From Mariannaea sp. PMI_226 (Eukaryota > Ascomycota > Sordariomycetes > Hypocreales > Nectriaceae), in the NCBI GenBank assembly GCA_024336345.1, contig JANFOG010000009.1, positions 62,001 through 126,000 of the forward strand: a DNA stretch of 64,000 nucleotides. The letters run 5' to 3'. Position 1 is the first letter of the stretch. Each line of letters opens with the position of its first letter. Positions 36,001-49,027 of the stretch are shown piece after piece. The notes below the pieces were generated by a model that saw only the letters and a program-made list of their open reading frames with translations, searched no databases and was not told the DNA's origin. The translations under genes were made by a program, and so were the position numbers.

Positions 36001-39000
36001 TATCTTGTTTGTAAACATTTGTATTTGCCTTGCAAAGTACATCTTTAGCCGCCGCACAAATACGAGGAGAGACTTGCACTTCTCATGCAAGAGCAACTCG
36101 CCTTGTTGTTGTTGGTCACCTATTGGCCTACCAATCTTCAGCAGTCGCGGCGACTACATTGGTTTGTTTGCTGGCACACCGTCACCTTACCTTGGTTGTC
36201 TGCGTTGTGTTTGGGATGTCCCCGAGAAAACCTGTCATCCCCCCCCCCCCCCCCCCTCCCTCCTCAAAAGCCGATTTGATAGGATGCAAACGCTTCAACG
36301 AATAGAACTGTAGTCGTCTATCGATGTGGATCGAGAACAGGCCAAGCAGCGGCTTGATAACATGCCTACCTAAGGTATGCATATGTAGTGCGAAGTACGG
36401 GGTGAAGTCAAGCAAACCAAGCGCTTCAGGTCACCACATAAAGAGAGGGACTGGCAGTGCGGCAAGAAAATGAGCAGCCTCAAAATTCGGGGTTATTTCA
36501 ACTCCAAATTCAGCCCGGCTCGATGCTGGCACCGCTGGCACGAAAGGTAGAGTTGCAGTGCGAAGGATTCTTCTTGTACCGTTATCTGAAATCAAGCGTG
36601 ATCCCATTCTGTGCATAATCCCGCTTCTGAGTCCTGCCTCGAGAACCCCGCTATACATAGTATATGCGGGTGGCGTCCACGGCGAAGAGGGGATAAAAAA
36701 AAAAGAAAAACAACACATAGGGTAAGTTCCGGACTGAAATATAGGTTGGTACTCAATATTGACTTAGTCCATGCTCCAGAAATATTTACTCAGATTAGAC
36801 GTTTGGTCTTTTCAGGTCGGGTATCAAAAAATCCTTCCCTTTTCCCCCTTCCTTTCGCTGATGTCGCCAGCCAAGAAGACAAAGATCCAGGCTAAAGAAG
36901 ATTTTTACCATTTGATTGGCATGTTTACCGAAGGGGGGCTGCTGTCATTCGCTAGCAGGGGGTTCCCTCCTTGTCTGCTACATCGTAGTAACTTGACCAG
37001 TTTCTCTTGATCTTCTTTTATCTGATCCAAGCAGTGACTGAGTGCAGAGCTATGTGATTTACTAGCTGCGATCAAGGAGGTAACTATGCTGTAAGTATGC
37101 TCCCTAAAAGTCTGTAATGTAGAGATTCGCGTGGCAAGAGAAAGCACACCAAGAAACCCCCCTCTCCCCCTACTTTACTCATTGCTAATACCCTAACTTG
37201 CCCAGCATAATAGGCGTTGGCCGTGGTAGGATACCCAACAACTAGTTTCCTTGCCCGATGCACGTCATCCTTACCATGCAGGGCTTCAATTCATATAGTC
37301 AGTAGGAAATGCAGAAGTAGGCATCATGTGTTGAAACCTCCGTACCAGCTCGGAGCGTTTCGTTGCTTTTGCGAGACAGCATCCTGCCCTCCTTTTTTTT
37401 TTTTTTTCTTCCTGATCCTTGGACCTTCTCACGACCACACCCCCCTTTTTTCCTTTCTTCAATTTCTTTTTTTTGCATCTTCAGCTCCAGGCCATATGAA
37501 ACTCCCAATAATGTATAGCAATTATAACTGTCTTTCTTGCATAAGGTTAGCCAAATGTAATGCGCCTGCGCGTCAAATGATATGTACAGGGTAAGCGCCC
37601 TCAGTCAGCTCCCCCCAGAATCACCAGCAGGGGGAAAGGGGGAAGTCCAGTGATGGCGGGAGTGCTTGCTCGTAGGTTACCTTAGCTACCTTAGGTCCTT
37701 AGGTTCCCAATAATAAAAGCAAACATCCAATGTCACCAGCCAGCTAAGGGGCAAAAGGGTCCAGGCCACATGGCCCAGGCCAAGAGCGAAGACGCCATTC
37801 CAATACGTGCGAGAGACGGAGTACTCTGGATGGTATGGGATGTTATGGGGTTCTATGGTACAATACTACCATAGCGTGTAGGGGCAATAGGTACCCAAAC
37901 TTGAGGTGCGCAGTGCAGTTGGTACTTCGCATCATTTTGCGCACTAGCCCAAGAGCGCTGAGCTACCTCTACTAGGAAGCTCTAAGCTCTGTCCCACCAA
38001 TACTTTTAGCCTTTGTCTGTCCTGATTTCTGGATAAGCCCTGGCAAAGCCATTGCTCCTTCCGGGTCTCGTTCTCATAAATCACGGGATTCTCGACCTGG
38101 CCATCAGCCTCCCAAACCCAACAACGAGGCTTTTGTAATCAACCAGGTCCAACCTACACAATCTCTCATGTGACGACCAAGGCGACGACACATGCATTCA
38201 AGGAGGTCAGCAATCTCGCCGCGCCCACGCGACCTGCAGAAGACATACACCAAGAACACGGAGAACACGGGAGCGACCAACCGCTGCTTGCTTTCCGTCC
38301 CGTCCGTCTGATCCTTTTTGGCGGCAACCGCAACGGCAGCTGCCCCAACTGATTGATTGACTGCCCGCCCACACAGCTCTCAAACTCCACGATTCCAACT
38401 GGACGGCCTGTAGTCGCAGCGCCCATTGAGTCTAACCGCAGCCCCCAAACAGCCATCACCTCGTCATCTCTCGACTATCCTACCTTAGCATACCTCAAGG
38501 TGCCATTCTTCCAGGATTTCGTTAGCTTTCCATCAAATCGGGTCGCCTCCTCAACTCCAGCCTATTCGCGCGGTAACGTGCTACCCAGGACTTCAACTCA
38601 GTCTTGCAAGCACGTCTTTCATTGTTCTGGTTCTTCTGCGTCTCTACCGACTTCGCCACCCTTTGTTCTTGCTTTGGTCTAGACTCGATAGGCTGGCTCG
38701 TTTTGTGTCCTTGGTTTTTTTTTTCTTGATCGTCTTCTATTCTTGCGCACTCTTTCCGTCCTCCTCTTGGCTTCACTTATCAGTGTCCTTCAATCATTTG
38801 GAGTTCATTGTTCCAACTTTGTGGCCAACAAGTTTGCGGCAATCCCGCCTGACCCCCCGGTGCCGCAGTCTTCTTCACACCTGGGTCAGCAAATCAGGAG
38901 CCTTTCCCCCCTCACTTGCCATAAGAAAGACCGCTGGTGCACCCAACTACGGCCCGCGGAGACTTTCCCAGACCAAGGACATCAGCAATTCGTCTCCAAG

Positions 39001-39993
39001 GTTCCCCCAGTGTTACCCGAGACGACCATTTGCGGAGTGGCCCAGTGCTTTGTTACACTCCCTGCATGACCCCAACATCCAGCGATTTCCCAGGCTACCT
39101 TACACTGCGCAACGAACCAACAACATCTATGAGAAGAGCGATCCAGGTACAGCAACTGACCTGACAGCCCCCGCGTCCACGCCAGGCGAACCCAGTTTCA
39201 AGCCAAACCAGGCCGTACATGAATCCGGCAAACGAGACGTAAAGCCTCACAAGGAAGACCACCCATCTGTCAATCACAACGCCCTAGCACTGCCTGACCT
39301 CCTCTCCTTCCGCATGGCTGGTTGGTTCAGACACTCCACATCGAATCGCACCCACCCACACATAACTGGACAGCCGCTGCGATTTGCTCGACCCTAACTT
39401 CGATCCCGTCCTCCCCATCCCTTTAAACGGCTAACGGTTGCTGCCGTGGCCTCAAGCCAGTCATCTGCCTATCCTTCTTTCATGCTCCCCCCTCTCCTCA
39501 GACAAGTTTGCCTCTGATTTCAAATCCCTCGACTTCTAATCTCATCCCTTCCAAATCACCCTTCGTTTATCTTTTATCCAATCACACGCAGACTTAACTC
39601 ATAACACAACCTTTGACCTCAACCGTACGGATGGGGCGATTCCTTTCCTCACTTGTTTACCTTTATACACTGAAGGAGACGTCAACAAGATCTATCATCG
39701 ATCGACCTTGACCCTGGCATCGATTACCACCCAGCTACGATCCGTACGACCAACTGACTTTGCCCGGGCCCGGCCCGCCCCCTGTCGATACCGCCTCCGC
39801 TCTTTGACCGACCTTCGGTTCAAGGCGGAGGTTGGTTCCACGTTTGACTTACACGCGTCCCATCTAGAGTCCAGCATAGTGTCTAGCATAGATTGCTGTC
39901 TTTGTTGGGTCCTTCCTCTGTCGACGGGTTTGCTGCAGGAAGATATTATCACACGCATAGTTAACCTGTACTCAAACGTTGACAACCGTAACC
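33078..39993. other. 6.9 kb gene-free region and long leader of the Zn2Cys6 gene
   Basis: No supportable gene. Contents include a purine-rich block at 35900-35980, an 18-C run at 36239-36256 and pyrimidine tracts near 37390-37470. The stretch 38160-39990 is C-rich and stop-poor, so several overlapping frames stay open by composition alone; none shows a domain. It probably holds the promoter and a long 5' leader of the transcription factor starting at 39994. Confidence 0.55.
36239..36256. repeat. poly-C run of 18
   Basis: A second uninterrupted run of 18 C, identical in length to the one at 30756-30773, here in a gene-free region. Confidence 0.85.
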
Positions 39994-42397
39994 ATGTCTA
40001 GCCGGCGAAGCGGAGAGATAAATGCGCCACGCCGTAGGGTTGAGCGTCAGACATCATCTTGTACTGAATGTCGTCGCCGCAAGCAAAAGGTTCGCCCTCA
40101 CTTTCCAACCACCCCCTTCACTCCCTCAAACAACCACCCACATGAGACAATATGCAATGATATCAGTCAGATTATAAAGTCCTTTTTTTTTTTTTTTTTT
40201 TAAATCAAGATATAGTCGGGTGGGATTGTTGGGGATTATCTCTAGGTGCTAACTTGTTACTCTAGTGCTCCCAAGGCCAGCCTTGCACCAACTGCGTACG
40301 CCGATTTCCCCAGCCAATCTGCGAATACCAGGTAAAGGCTCCGAGAAGGTAGGCCCATGAGAACCGTGATGCTCTTTTTGCGTCTCTGCCTTGAACTTCC
40401 CCCGAGACTAACAGGCTAAAAGCAGGCATACACCGTTGGGAACCGTCATTGAAGGACCCTCTACTACAACAGTCGCACTGACCCATGGACCTTACGCCCA
40501 CCTCAACCCTGCTGCAGTTCATGATGCAATCCTCCAGGTGGACGAGTCGGAGCACGCCAGTTCACCAGAATCAATGGGCTATTCATCACCAGATTCCTTA
40601 TCGGACCATCTCATGCCCATTACACCTCCGGCAACCCCCTTCGTTCCATTCAAAGTGTCACTCGATGAAGAAAAAGATCCCGATGCAGTAATAGAAAAGC
40701 TCCGGGTAATCCTAGAGCGCCGTCTGACCCTCGCAAATCGACTTGTAGGAGATGATTGGATCACAGATGATGCTAAGGCACTGGTTCACGTGCGCGACAT
40801 ACGCCGTGGTTTAAATTTACCAGTTGAGGGGCCTGTAGAACAACTTCGTTTCTTACCGATGGCTCCAACTAAAATGAATAAGGAACTGGTACGAATACGT
40901 AAGTAATCACTTCCGATTCTTTGGGATGCGTGTGATTGCTGACAGTACAGAAAAGATCTTCAACTACTATGCCGCTTCAAGTGTTCTGTTGATGGAAACC
41001 CGGACCCAAACAACCCATTTATGAAGCATTGGGTGCCATCTTGCGTTCAAGATCCGCTTCTACTTCAAATCGTCTTATTCACCTCGGCTTGTTTCTTAGC
41101 AGAAACTGGCCACATTCCAAAAACATTAACCTTGATGCACAAGGGTAAAGTGTATCAAATGCTGAATGATCAGCTGCGCAATGAAGCAACGCAGATCACG
41201 GATGCTTCAATTCTTGCTGTTGTTCAGATGGTTGTCGACTCTTGGTACTGGGGTGCGACGCTTGACTTACATGCGCACATTGCTGGTTTGAAGCAGATGA
41301 TCAAGATGAGAGGCGGCTTACACAAATTGGGCATGCACGGCTTTCTGGCTAAAACAATTATCATGTACGTGCTCTCTCTCAAGACCCCAAGTACACCTTC
41401 ATATTATTGTTTGTTTCTTTGCCCATTCTCCCTCCTCATTTGACCAAAGAACCCCTATTTCTTTGCACGAGAACCGTAACTGACATATATCCCTCATAGT
41501 CATGATGTTGTCATGGCTCTGGCTCACGAAGTCGACCCTCTGATTTACGAACAACCAGGTTTCGAATTTGATGACCCCATCATGATGCCATTTCATTCTG
41601 CACTGAATTCGCCACTCATATTCGGCTGGCCATCTTTTGCAGGAACTGCCGCCTCGTTGCAGCTACACCCAAGTACAGCTATTATACTCGATGAGATGCG
41701 GTTCCTCATTGAAGCTGCTCTAGGGATGTCAGAAAACCCAACACCTGAGGAGATTCAGAAACTTGTTAGTACAGCTGCTTGGGTTGTTGACCAGATCAAC
41801 GAATTCCCACCCGACACACCTGCTCGCGATAACCCCAATTCTCGCTCCACTTCTACAACTAGCACACCACGAGAGAAATTGGACAGTCAGAGCCCCGGGT
41901 CTTCTAAATCCGAAAAGTCATCACCAGTCGTCGAATTACCAGATCTGATGTACCGCTGCGTTCGCATGACAGCATTGATATACTGTCGAGCCATCCTCAA
42001 CCGTGTTCCAACCAGTGCGATATGTACCGAGATGGATTTTATGATGATCTGGCAAACAGTCTGGAAAGTCACGCTACCTGCATGGAAAGCCACTATCGGC
42101 ATCTTCGTCTGGGTCATGCTTGGTGTTTTACCGAGCTGTCATAAGACGGGTCCAGCGCGCTTTGTCAAGACTCTCATGGTCGCTGGATGGATGACGATAG
42201 GTGTTGATAATTGGCACATTGTCATGGATGTTACACGGACAGCATTTAGACTGCAGCGTTGGCTTGCTAGCGGACAATTTAACCCAGAGGGAGGTCTCAG
42301 TGGAGGGGAGAGCATTGTGGACAAGTGCGGGTTCGCTCTCCCTCATCTTCTACCTGAGGTTCAACTTCCGGTGGACGATTCACTACCAGATGAATGA
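39994..42397 (+). CDS. Zn(II)2Cys6 fungal transcription factor, apparently frameshifted
   Basis: Exons 39994-40089, 40266-40331, 40415-40898, 40951-41364 and 41500-42397 encode about 652 residues if one base is missing in exon 4. The N-terminal binuclear zinc cluster is complete across the first intron: CTEC, RRRKQK, CSQGQPCTNC, then C after eight residues, i.e. C-x2-C-x6-C-x5-C-x2-C-x8-C. The rest (about 210-640) is a fungal-specific helical regulatory region ending in HLLPEVQLP. Near 40990-41000 the frame ending in NYYAASSV breaks and the next frame resumes as DGNPDPNNPFMKHW. Either the gene has lost a base there, the assembly has an error, or splicing differs: donor 40889 with acceptor 40944 would stay in frame but drop the conserved-looking segment. 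Its likely role is nuclear regulation, perhaps of the oxidase just downstream. Confidence 0.8.
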
Positions 42398-42734
42398 TGC
42401 CGTTCGCCCTTACACTCAGATGTGGATATTTCAGCACACCCAACTCCACAGATGGGCCCAGTATTTAGAAGCACAGCGGCCCAATGACTTCCAACGACTT
42501 CACGCGGGGTCAGACCGCATGTCTCACTCAGCCGCTGACGCAGACACACACGCACGCTGCCGACCATAAAATACAGAACCACGCTGTAAAACAACAGAAA
42601 CGTTGCAAACCCTTGAAATCCCACGTTTATTCCCGCCGTCTCGGCCGCCTATTTCTCCAGCTTTCATTGCTCGCTCTGGGACATATATCGAATTTCCCGC
42701 AAGAACCCTTGTTGCACAGACGACATTTGCAGGC
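42398..42734. promoter_or_regulatory. short intergenic spacer, probable oxidase promoter
   Basis: This 337-bp gap lies between the transcription factor stop and the oxidase start. No separate gene is seen. It should hold the 3' UTR of the first and the promoter of the second. Confidence 0.5.
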
Positions 42735-44181
42735 ATGTGCGACTTTGGTCAGTTACGAAGGGGTATCTCGAGCGGAGAAATTATCCTGCCTGGCGATGAT
42801 AACTACGAGGCTAGCCTTCGGAGATGGAGTGTCGCATGTGAGAAAAGAGCAGTATGCCAATCCTCACCGCTAGTTGTGAGCCCTGCTAACCACCCAGACT
42901 GTTGTTGTTAAACCGTCCTGTGCAGAGGAGGTTTCTTTTGCTCTCAAGTTTGCTGCTGATGCTGGGTTACCATTGACTGTCTGTGGCGGCGGTCACTCCT
43001 CCAGCGGAGCATCCTCGTCCGACGGGATGGTCATTGATTTGGGCAAGATGAGAAATGTTGACGTCAACCCTGCAGATATGACAGTGACCTTTGGGGGTGG
43101 TTGCTTATGGGAGGATGTAGATTCAGCCCTTGAGCGTTACGGGCTCGCTACTGTCGGAGGGGTTGTGAACCACACTGGAGTTGGCGGGTTAATACTAGGA
43201 GGAGGCCATGGGTGGCTCACCCCGCTTCACGGCCTTTCTATTGACAATCTTATTTCGGCAGAGGTGGTCCTTGCCGATGGTAACGTTGTCGAAGCAAGTG
43301 AAACAATCAACCCAGATCTATTCTGGGCTCTACGAGGTGCTGGTGCGCAGTTCGGTGTGGTGACTCGGTTCACATCTCGAGCTCACAAACAAGGGCTAGT
43401 ATGGAGCGGCACTCTAGTCTATACTGCCGACAAGCTGCCCGAACTCATTGCAGCCGCCAACCACTTGCACGACCTTCACAACGTGGAAGGACACTGTCTT
43501 GCTCTTGGGATTGGGTACGGGGTCGACGGCACAACTCACATCGTCTCGGTAATTCCATGTTTCCAAGGTTCGGAGGAGGATGGGAAGAGGTATTTTTCAC
43601 AACTTCTCGATATCCAAACAGTCGCAAATAGCACGCGGATGATGTCGACGGCACTACTAAACACGCTCATGAATCCAGTTTCTGAACATGGCTCCAGACG
43701 CCTCATGGGATCAGGCAACGTAACAATGCCTCTGGATACGCAAGCGTTTCTGCAGACTGCCAAGCTTTTCTGGGATTTTTGCGATTCACGTCAAGGGATG
43801 GGGAATTCAGTGATTGCGATCGAGTTCTTTCCGACTGACAAGTTGCGTTCCGTCATGCAAAAGGCTACAGCCTATGCTAACCGAGGCGACTATTACGACG
43901 CGGTGACGGCCTTTGGGTGGGAGGATGCATCACTTGACACTGAGATTCGACAATTCAACCGATCTCTTTGCGAGCAAATACGCAGTACGAATGGATATTG
44001 CGCTGGGTACAGCGGAGATGGGTCTAATGAACCTGTCGGCAAATACATCAACATTGAAGCTGACAGTATCAAGCCACAGGATGCGTATGGAGTCAACTTT
44101 CCCCGTTTGCAGGAGGTCAAGAGAAAGTATGATCCACGCAATGTCTTTCACAAGTGGCATGGCATTACGAAGCAAGCTTAA
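42735..44181 (+). CDS. FAD-linked oxidase, BBE-like (FAD_binding_4 family)
   Basis: Two exons, 42735-42851 and 42898-44181 (46-bp intron), give 466 residues. The N-terminal PCMH-type FAD domain shows VKPSCAEEVSFALKFAAD and GGGHSSSGASS; His72 in GGGHS is the usual site of 8-alpha-histidyl FAD attachment. GVGGLILGGGHGWL follows, where bicovalent berberine-bridge enzymes have a Cys; here it is Gly, so single covalent flavin is likely. The C terminus has the RYDPRNVFH-like motif (KYDPRNVFHKWHGI) typical of the BBE domain. These enzymes oxidise sugars, alcohols or secondary metabolites with O2. No signal peptide is evident, unlike many secreted members, so it may be cytosolic; a longer upstream frame exists from 42603 but looks non-coding. 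It sits 337 bp after a Zn2Cys6 regulator, suggesting a small co-regulated unit. Confidence 0.88.
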
Positions 44182-46868
44182 TGACATGATGCCTTGGATA
44201 TAAAGTGATTTGTTTGATGCATAAGAGCTGGGCGACTTAGCTGGTGCTTGGTGTAGTGGATTAGTCCAGGCACTGGTTTATGGTGCACAAATACATCAGG
44301 ACGCTTCTTATCCATACATTTCGATTACATATCCATTTAAGTCCTCGTAACATTCCTAATTGAAATCTTCTAATTATAATTTGGTTTGCAAGGAAAAGGA
44401 GCTGTAGCACCTTTCTCATCGGACTCTGACACTCAGATGACCCATTATCTAACCCAGGAAGGTGCCCAAGTATGCTGAATCAAGTAAGGAATAGGAACTA
44501 CAGGGTCAATAGTGGCCATATGGTGAGTACAGGAGCAGAATAGAGCGGAGTGCCTCCATCTCTGCGTATGTATCCTCCTGGTTGAACAGTGATTTTCGCA
44601 TCGTCTGGACATATTCGGTGTCGTGAGCTGCGCTTTGAAGCATTATCACGGTCTCAGTTACAACATCATACTTTTGTATTCTCAAGTTATAAATCAAGGT
44701 ACACAGATGTCAATTTTTTTTTATCGAGACTCGAATAGTGCCAACTAGTTCCCTACACGCCCGTAATTTTGAAGCCCCAGGTTAAGATTGTGCAAGCCAT
44801 TTCTACAAGGATTTTTTTTCATGGTATGAGATGCGGATTATGAGGTTGTAAATACCAACTTCTAATGTCTAGGGTAGGGACCTTCTCGTGGAAGGGTTGT
44901 AGGAGCAATACAGTACCTGCAGTCTAGTAACTAGGCATCATGCACACCACAGACCAGACGTCACCCGGACAATCTACAAGATTAACTAGTGCGTGTTGAT
45001 CATTTAAGAGTTGTCCACTGTCATACTGAGTCTAAATAAACAGTAAAGTCCATCTGTCCGAAACATACTACATGCAACGGCTGAAATGCAGTACTAAGGC
45101 GCAAGGCCCGCGGACGGGACGCGCATGAGCGCTGGGCTTACTTCGTCCAACGACGACGGCGGATGACGGAAGGGAGCCAGTAGGAAGACATGCCAGAGTT
45201 GTATTATACTCCACGAGCCCATCCATTAAGAGAGGGCATGCAAGCATGGAAACAAAAATATGTCACTGTAATATCCTTTTTCACATGGTCTGGCAATGGA
45301 CTCGAAGCCGGTCAGCGCTAACTGCGCAGGCCGGCCAGGGGTGTTTGGAAGCTCTAACCTCTAGGAGGGGATATTGTGCGGCAATCTCATAGTCCAACAA
45401 CTAGCTAACGACTGGCGATCGACAACAAGAGGACGCGGACCTGGTGGTGGCCTCTGCTATTCGCAAGCTTGCTTGGCCCAGTTCTGTTTTGGAGGGGGTG
45501 TGAGCTTTCTGCCTACTGCTGCTACTGCTAGGAAATTAGACCAGAGCAGTCGAACCCATTACCGTAGTAGGAATAGAATAAGGGCACGGAAGAAATGCTA
45601 GCGAAGGAGAAGCGAACGCGGAATGCACTGATACTATAGCATACAGGTTGGTACGTGGTAGTTAACAACGTTAGTGGCGTAGAGGGGAGGGGAGAGACGG
45701 CTAGGGCGCTAGGGGAATGACGGGTGGGAGTGAGAGAGGGAGTGTGTGATGTCTACCTGGCGGCATTTTGACCGGGGGGGAATGAGACTGGGTGGAGAGT
45801 GAGATCGAGATGGCACCCTTGAAGAGAAGAGACAACTTCTGTTGGGGGCGAGAACTCGTACAGTAGCAAGTTGCCTGGAAGGACGCAGGATTATGAGGCG
45901 ACTGATGCATGCATGACTGTCACACACACTGGGCTCGATCTCAACGGCCATTGGAAAACGGCATATCGTTACCTATTGGGGACGTGGGGTTTTTTCATGG
46001 CACGGGATGGGGGTATAGAAGAGGTGATTGGGTAATTTGAATGGGCAATTTGTATTGCATTGCATGGCGTGGAACATATGGATTCGGAGTTGGAGGCTTG
46101 CAGAAGACGGTGGAAGGATATCTATGGACTCTGAGGCTATCTAAGGTCGACCAAGCACCAAGAGTTCTGAATGGAGTACCAGGTAATGCGCAGTGGAAGA
46201 GTAAAAAAAAAAAAGGGGAGACAGAAAACAAGAAGAGAGGGGAGGATGGATATCACCACGTACGGATGGAGTACTTGACGTTGAAAGACATATACGTGTG
46301 TTGCCTCATCTTCTGTCACTGACGGCATCACCCTGTAGCCTACATGGATGGTAGAGTGCAACTGCAACTACAACCGCAGGCAGCCGCAGCCACATAGCTG
46401 TAGCTTTGATCGTTGACTGGTTGTATCAGGGTGGTGACTTGACGGGTCTTCGGCCTGCCTACGCAAGTTAGACCTCATAAAATAAGTATCGGCAACACGC
46501 AGGTGTGTGTCTGTGTGTTTGTGTATATGTGTGATGTGCTATGGCATCAAAATATGCCCGTCCCATTAAGGATGACAGCTGACATCTGCTCCAGTCGAAC
46601 CTGGGATCCTATGAGTTTGCCGCAGCCATAAAGAGCAGCAACGCTAATCCATATCGAGGACAAGCGGCAAATCCCCAGTTTCCAGACAGACAAGGATATT
46701 GAAAGTGGCGTGAGAGACTGAGAAACGCTAGGAGGGAGGGGAAGGGCAGGGGGGGATCCCTGGCGCTGAGCGGCCATGTGGGCGATCACCTGTGTGGCTG
46801 TTGGTCTTGCGACCGTAGTACCACATTCCCCATCACCTAGCGTGCAGCGCAATAACTAACTCCATGAG

Positions 46869-46951
46869 GTCCAAGTCCAAGTCCAAGTCCAAGTCCAAGT
46901 CCAGGTCCAGGTCCAGGTCCAAGTCCAAGTCCAGGTCTAGGTCGGCCAGGG
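46869..46951. repeat. GTCCAR hexamer tandem array
   Basis: About 13 tandem units of GTCCAA or GTCCAG, with A and G variants clustered (AAAAA GGG AA G). It is not inside a supported gene, although the minus strand stays open as a Gly-Leu/Pro repeat. Confidence 0.85.
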
Positions 46952-47702
46952 CTGGCTTGGGCGCTGGACTGTCTGGGCCGGACTGGAACCAGGCTGGAAC
47001 CAGACTGAGGTGAACTTACACTGGACATGCGTGAAATGGGGTTGCGGGTTGCCCTGCTTTTAGTGGCATCTTTCTCCCGTATATGCACGATGCTGCAGTT
47101 GGCGCGGGCGGCGTCAGATCCTTGAAGATTGATCAGGGAATTAAAAGAATCGATAATTACGGATTGTACGTTGGTACTGGATGATACACTACAGTACTTT
47201 GTCAAACGGGAAGAGAAGAATCCCCCCTGGGGCATGACTGATTATATGTTACTTTGTATACTATGTAGCTCTTTGGATGGGCGGGCGACCCAAAAGCAAC
47301 AGGGGAAAACCAAGTTGGAGAAGCATATTCCCTGCTTCTCGAATTTGTATTGGTGCCCGCCATTTCTCAGCGAGACAAGCCACAGTTCCTCATGTGGTTG
47401 GGTTCCCTCATGGACTGGGCAAATGGCTGTGAAAACATCCAATATCAAACCTGACCCGGCTTTCGGAGTTCTGGCCCTCTTGAGACGGTATCGAAGCCTG
47501 TTGGACGGCTTCGTGCAGGCAGTTGTAGCCTCCAACGCGGAGGCTCGATGGGATTCCCCTGCTTGAGAGAAGGGTTTACGGCACGTGGCAGCTTGCCGGA
47601 AGGGATCCCCGGCCGATGGACGACAATACCAGAGCGGATTTATTGGATTTTAGATCCGGAGGAGAGAGATGGAGAAAGAAAGAAGAGGAGGGGTGTATAG
47701 TT

Positions 47703-47831
47703 TTGTGTGTCGCATGTGTGTGTGTGTAGATACTCGCGAATACCTATACCTCTCAGTTGTAGGGGTTTCTGTGGACGGGATGTAATGGTAACATACACAC
47801 ACACACACATACACACACGCACACACACGCA
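47703..47831. repeat. TG run and opposing CA run
   Basis: A GT-rich run at 47703-47728 and a CA-rich run at 47795-47831, about 65 bases apart. They are complementary and could pair as a hairpin. Confidence 0.75.
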
Positions 47832-49027
47832 TATATATACCAGGGACCGTTTCACTTGGAGGGTGCATATTCCAGTAAACTTCCGTGGCTTACTATGTGA
47901 AGAGGAGGAAGCTGTCAGCGAGCGAGAGCAACGTACTGAGGTACATATAATAAGCGCTTTAAAGAGGCAAGGATAAGGACAAGCTGCAATACAAACGCAG
48001 AGAAGCGCCGATGGGAGGCTATGAGGCGAAACTGATGCCATAAGTGCATCTCATAGTAGTAAGCAAGTAAGCACAGTGAGTACTATGGTCCTTGGTGTGT
48101 GATGAGGGCATACATGAACAATTCCTATTCTCTGTAATCTGTACTGGCCGGCACTACCTCCCTTAGGTATGTTGTGCCGATATTAGTGCACCAGCTAATT
48201 ACTTGCTAGGTAGTGTACTTTGCACAAGGTAGCTTCCGTCATTAATTAAGGTCCCCTAGCTTGTTGGGGCTCTGAGGCTCCATTTGGCGGAGGTGAAAGA
48301 GTTGAATCGATCGGCGCGGCGGAGACAGAGAGAGAAGAGGGGAAAGGGGGAGGGGGTGGGACGGTGGGTTGTTCAAATCAGCGTACTTCGATGACTAAAT
48401 AATAATACTCTGGACGGATGGTGCAGATGGAGATGGAGATGGAGATGGGAGGTGAGGATGAGGATGAGGAGGGAAGGTGAGGGAAAGTGGGAACTCCGCG
48501 CGGAGGAGATTTTCGGCCGCCGAAAAGACGGAATTTCCGTATTCAGTGCGGCCGTCTTTTGCCCAATTGTTTCCAACAACATCTCATCGTCATTATTTCA
48601 CCTCTCCGTGAACTGGTTGTCTCTCCGCCATTGAGATATCGGCTTGGGGGAGGTTCGTGATACACCTAGGAGACTAATCATACGGAATTACTCTTTTGTA
48701 ATCCTATTATTGGCAGAAGTTGGTGGAGTTTTCTTCTTGATCCCCAGTGCCCGCCGAGGAAGCTCCGCGGTCCCTTTTTTTTTTCCCTTTTTTTTTTTTA
48801 ACCTTGATTTTGACAGGTTGTTCTCCTCCCAAATAGAGGGGAAACTGTTGATGGATAATACAGGCTAAAATGATATAATAAGAGTCATTCGGCAAAGGAA
48901 ACCACTTGGAAGAACCACTATTATAAAACATTGAATACTCGTGAAGCAATAATTCATTCCATATCCTGTACTCTTGCTCTTCTTTTTTAGAGAAAACACC
49001 ACACAGCAAAACCCAGGATACACAATC

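Larger units (their letters stand above)
44182..49027. other. 4.8 kb gene-free region with tandem repeats
   Basis: No supportable gene. It includes a GTCCAR hexamer array at 46869-46951, TG and CA runs at 47703-47831, GGAGAT units near 48425-48470, and T-runs at 48772-48800 shortly before the next gene. The last 150 bases are the likely leader of the oxidoreductase gene. Confidence 0.55.

Noticed and set aside
38663..39397. 244-codon plus-strand frame with a hydrophobic start
   Set aside because: The region is C-rich and stop-poor with several frames open at once; no recognisable domain, and it fits a leader region.
42603..42734. Upstream in-frame extension of the flavin oxidase
   Set aside because: It adds a Pro/Arg-rich stretch without signal peptide character; the ATG at 42735 fits the family N terminus better.
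46590..46660. TTCGA-containing stretch resembling a tRNA T-loop on the minus strand
   Set aside because: The flanking bases do not form a five-pair T stem and no acceptor or D arm is found.
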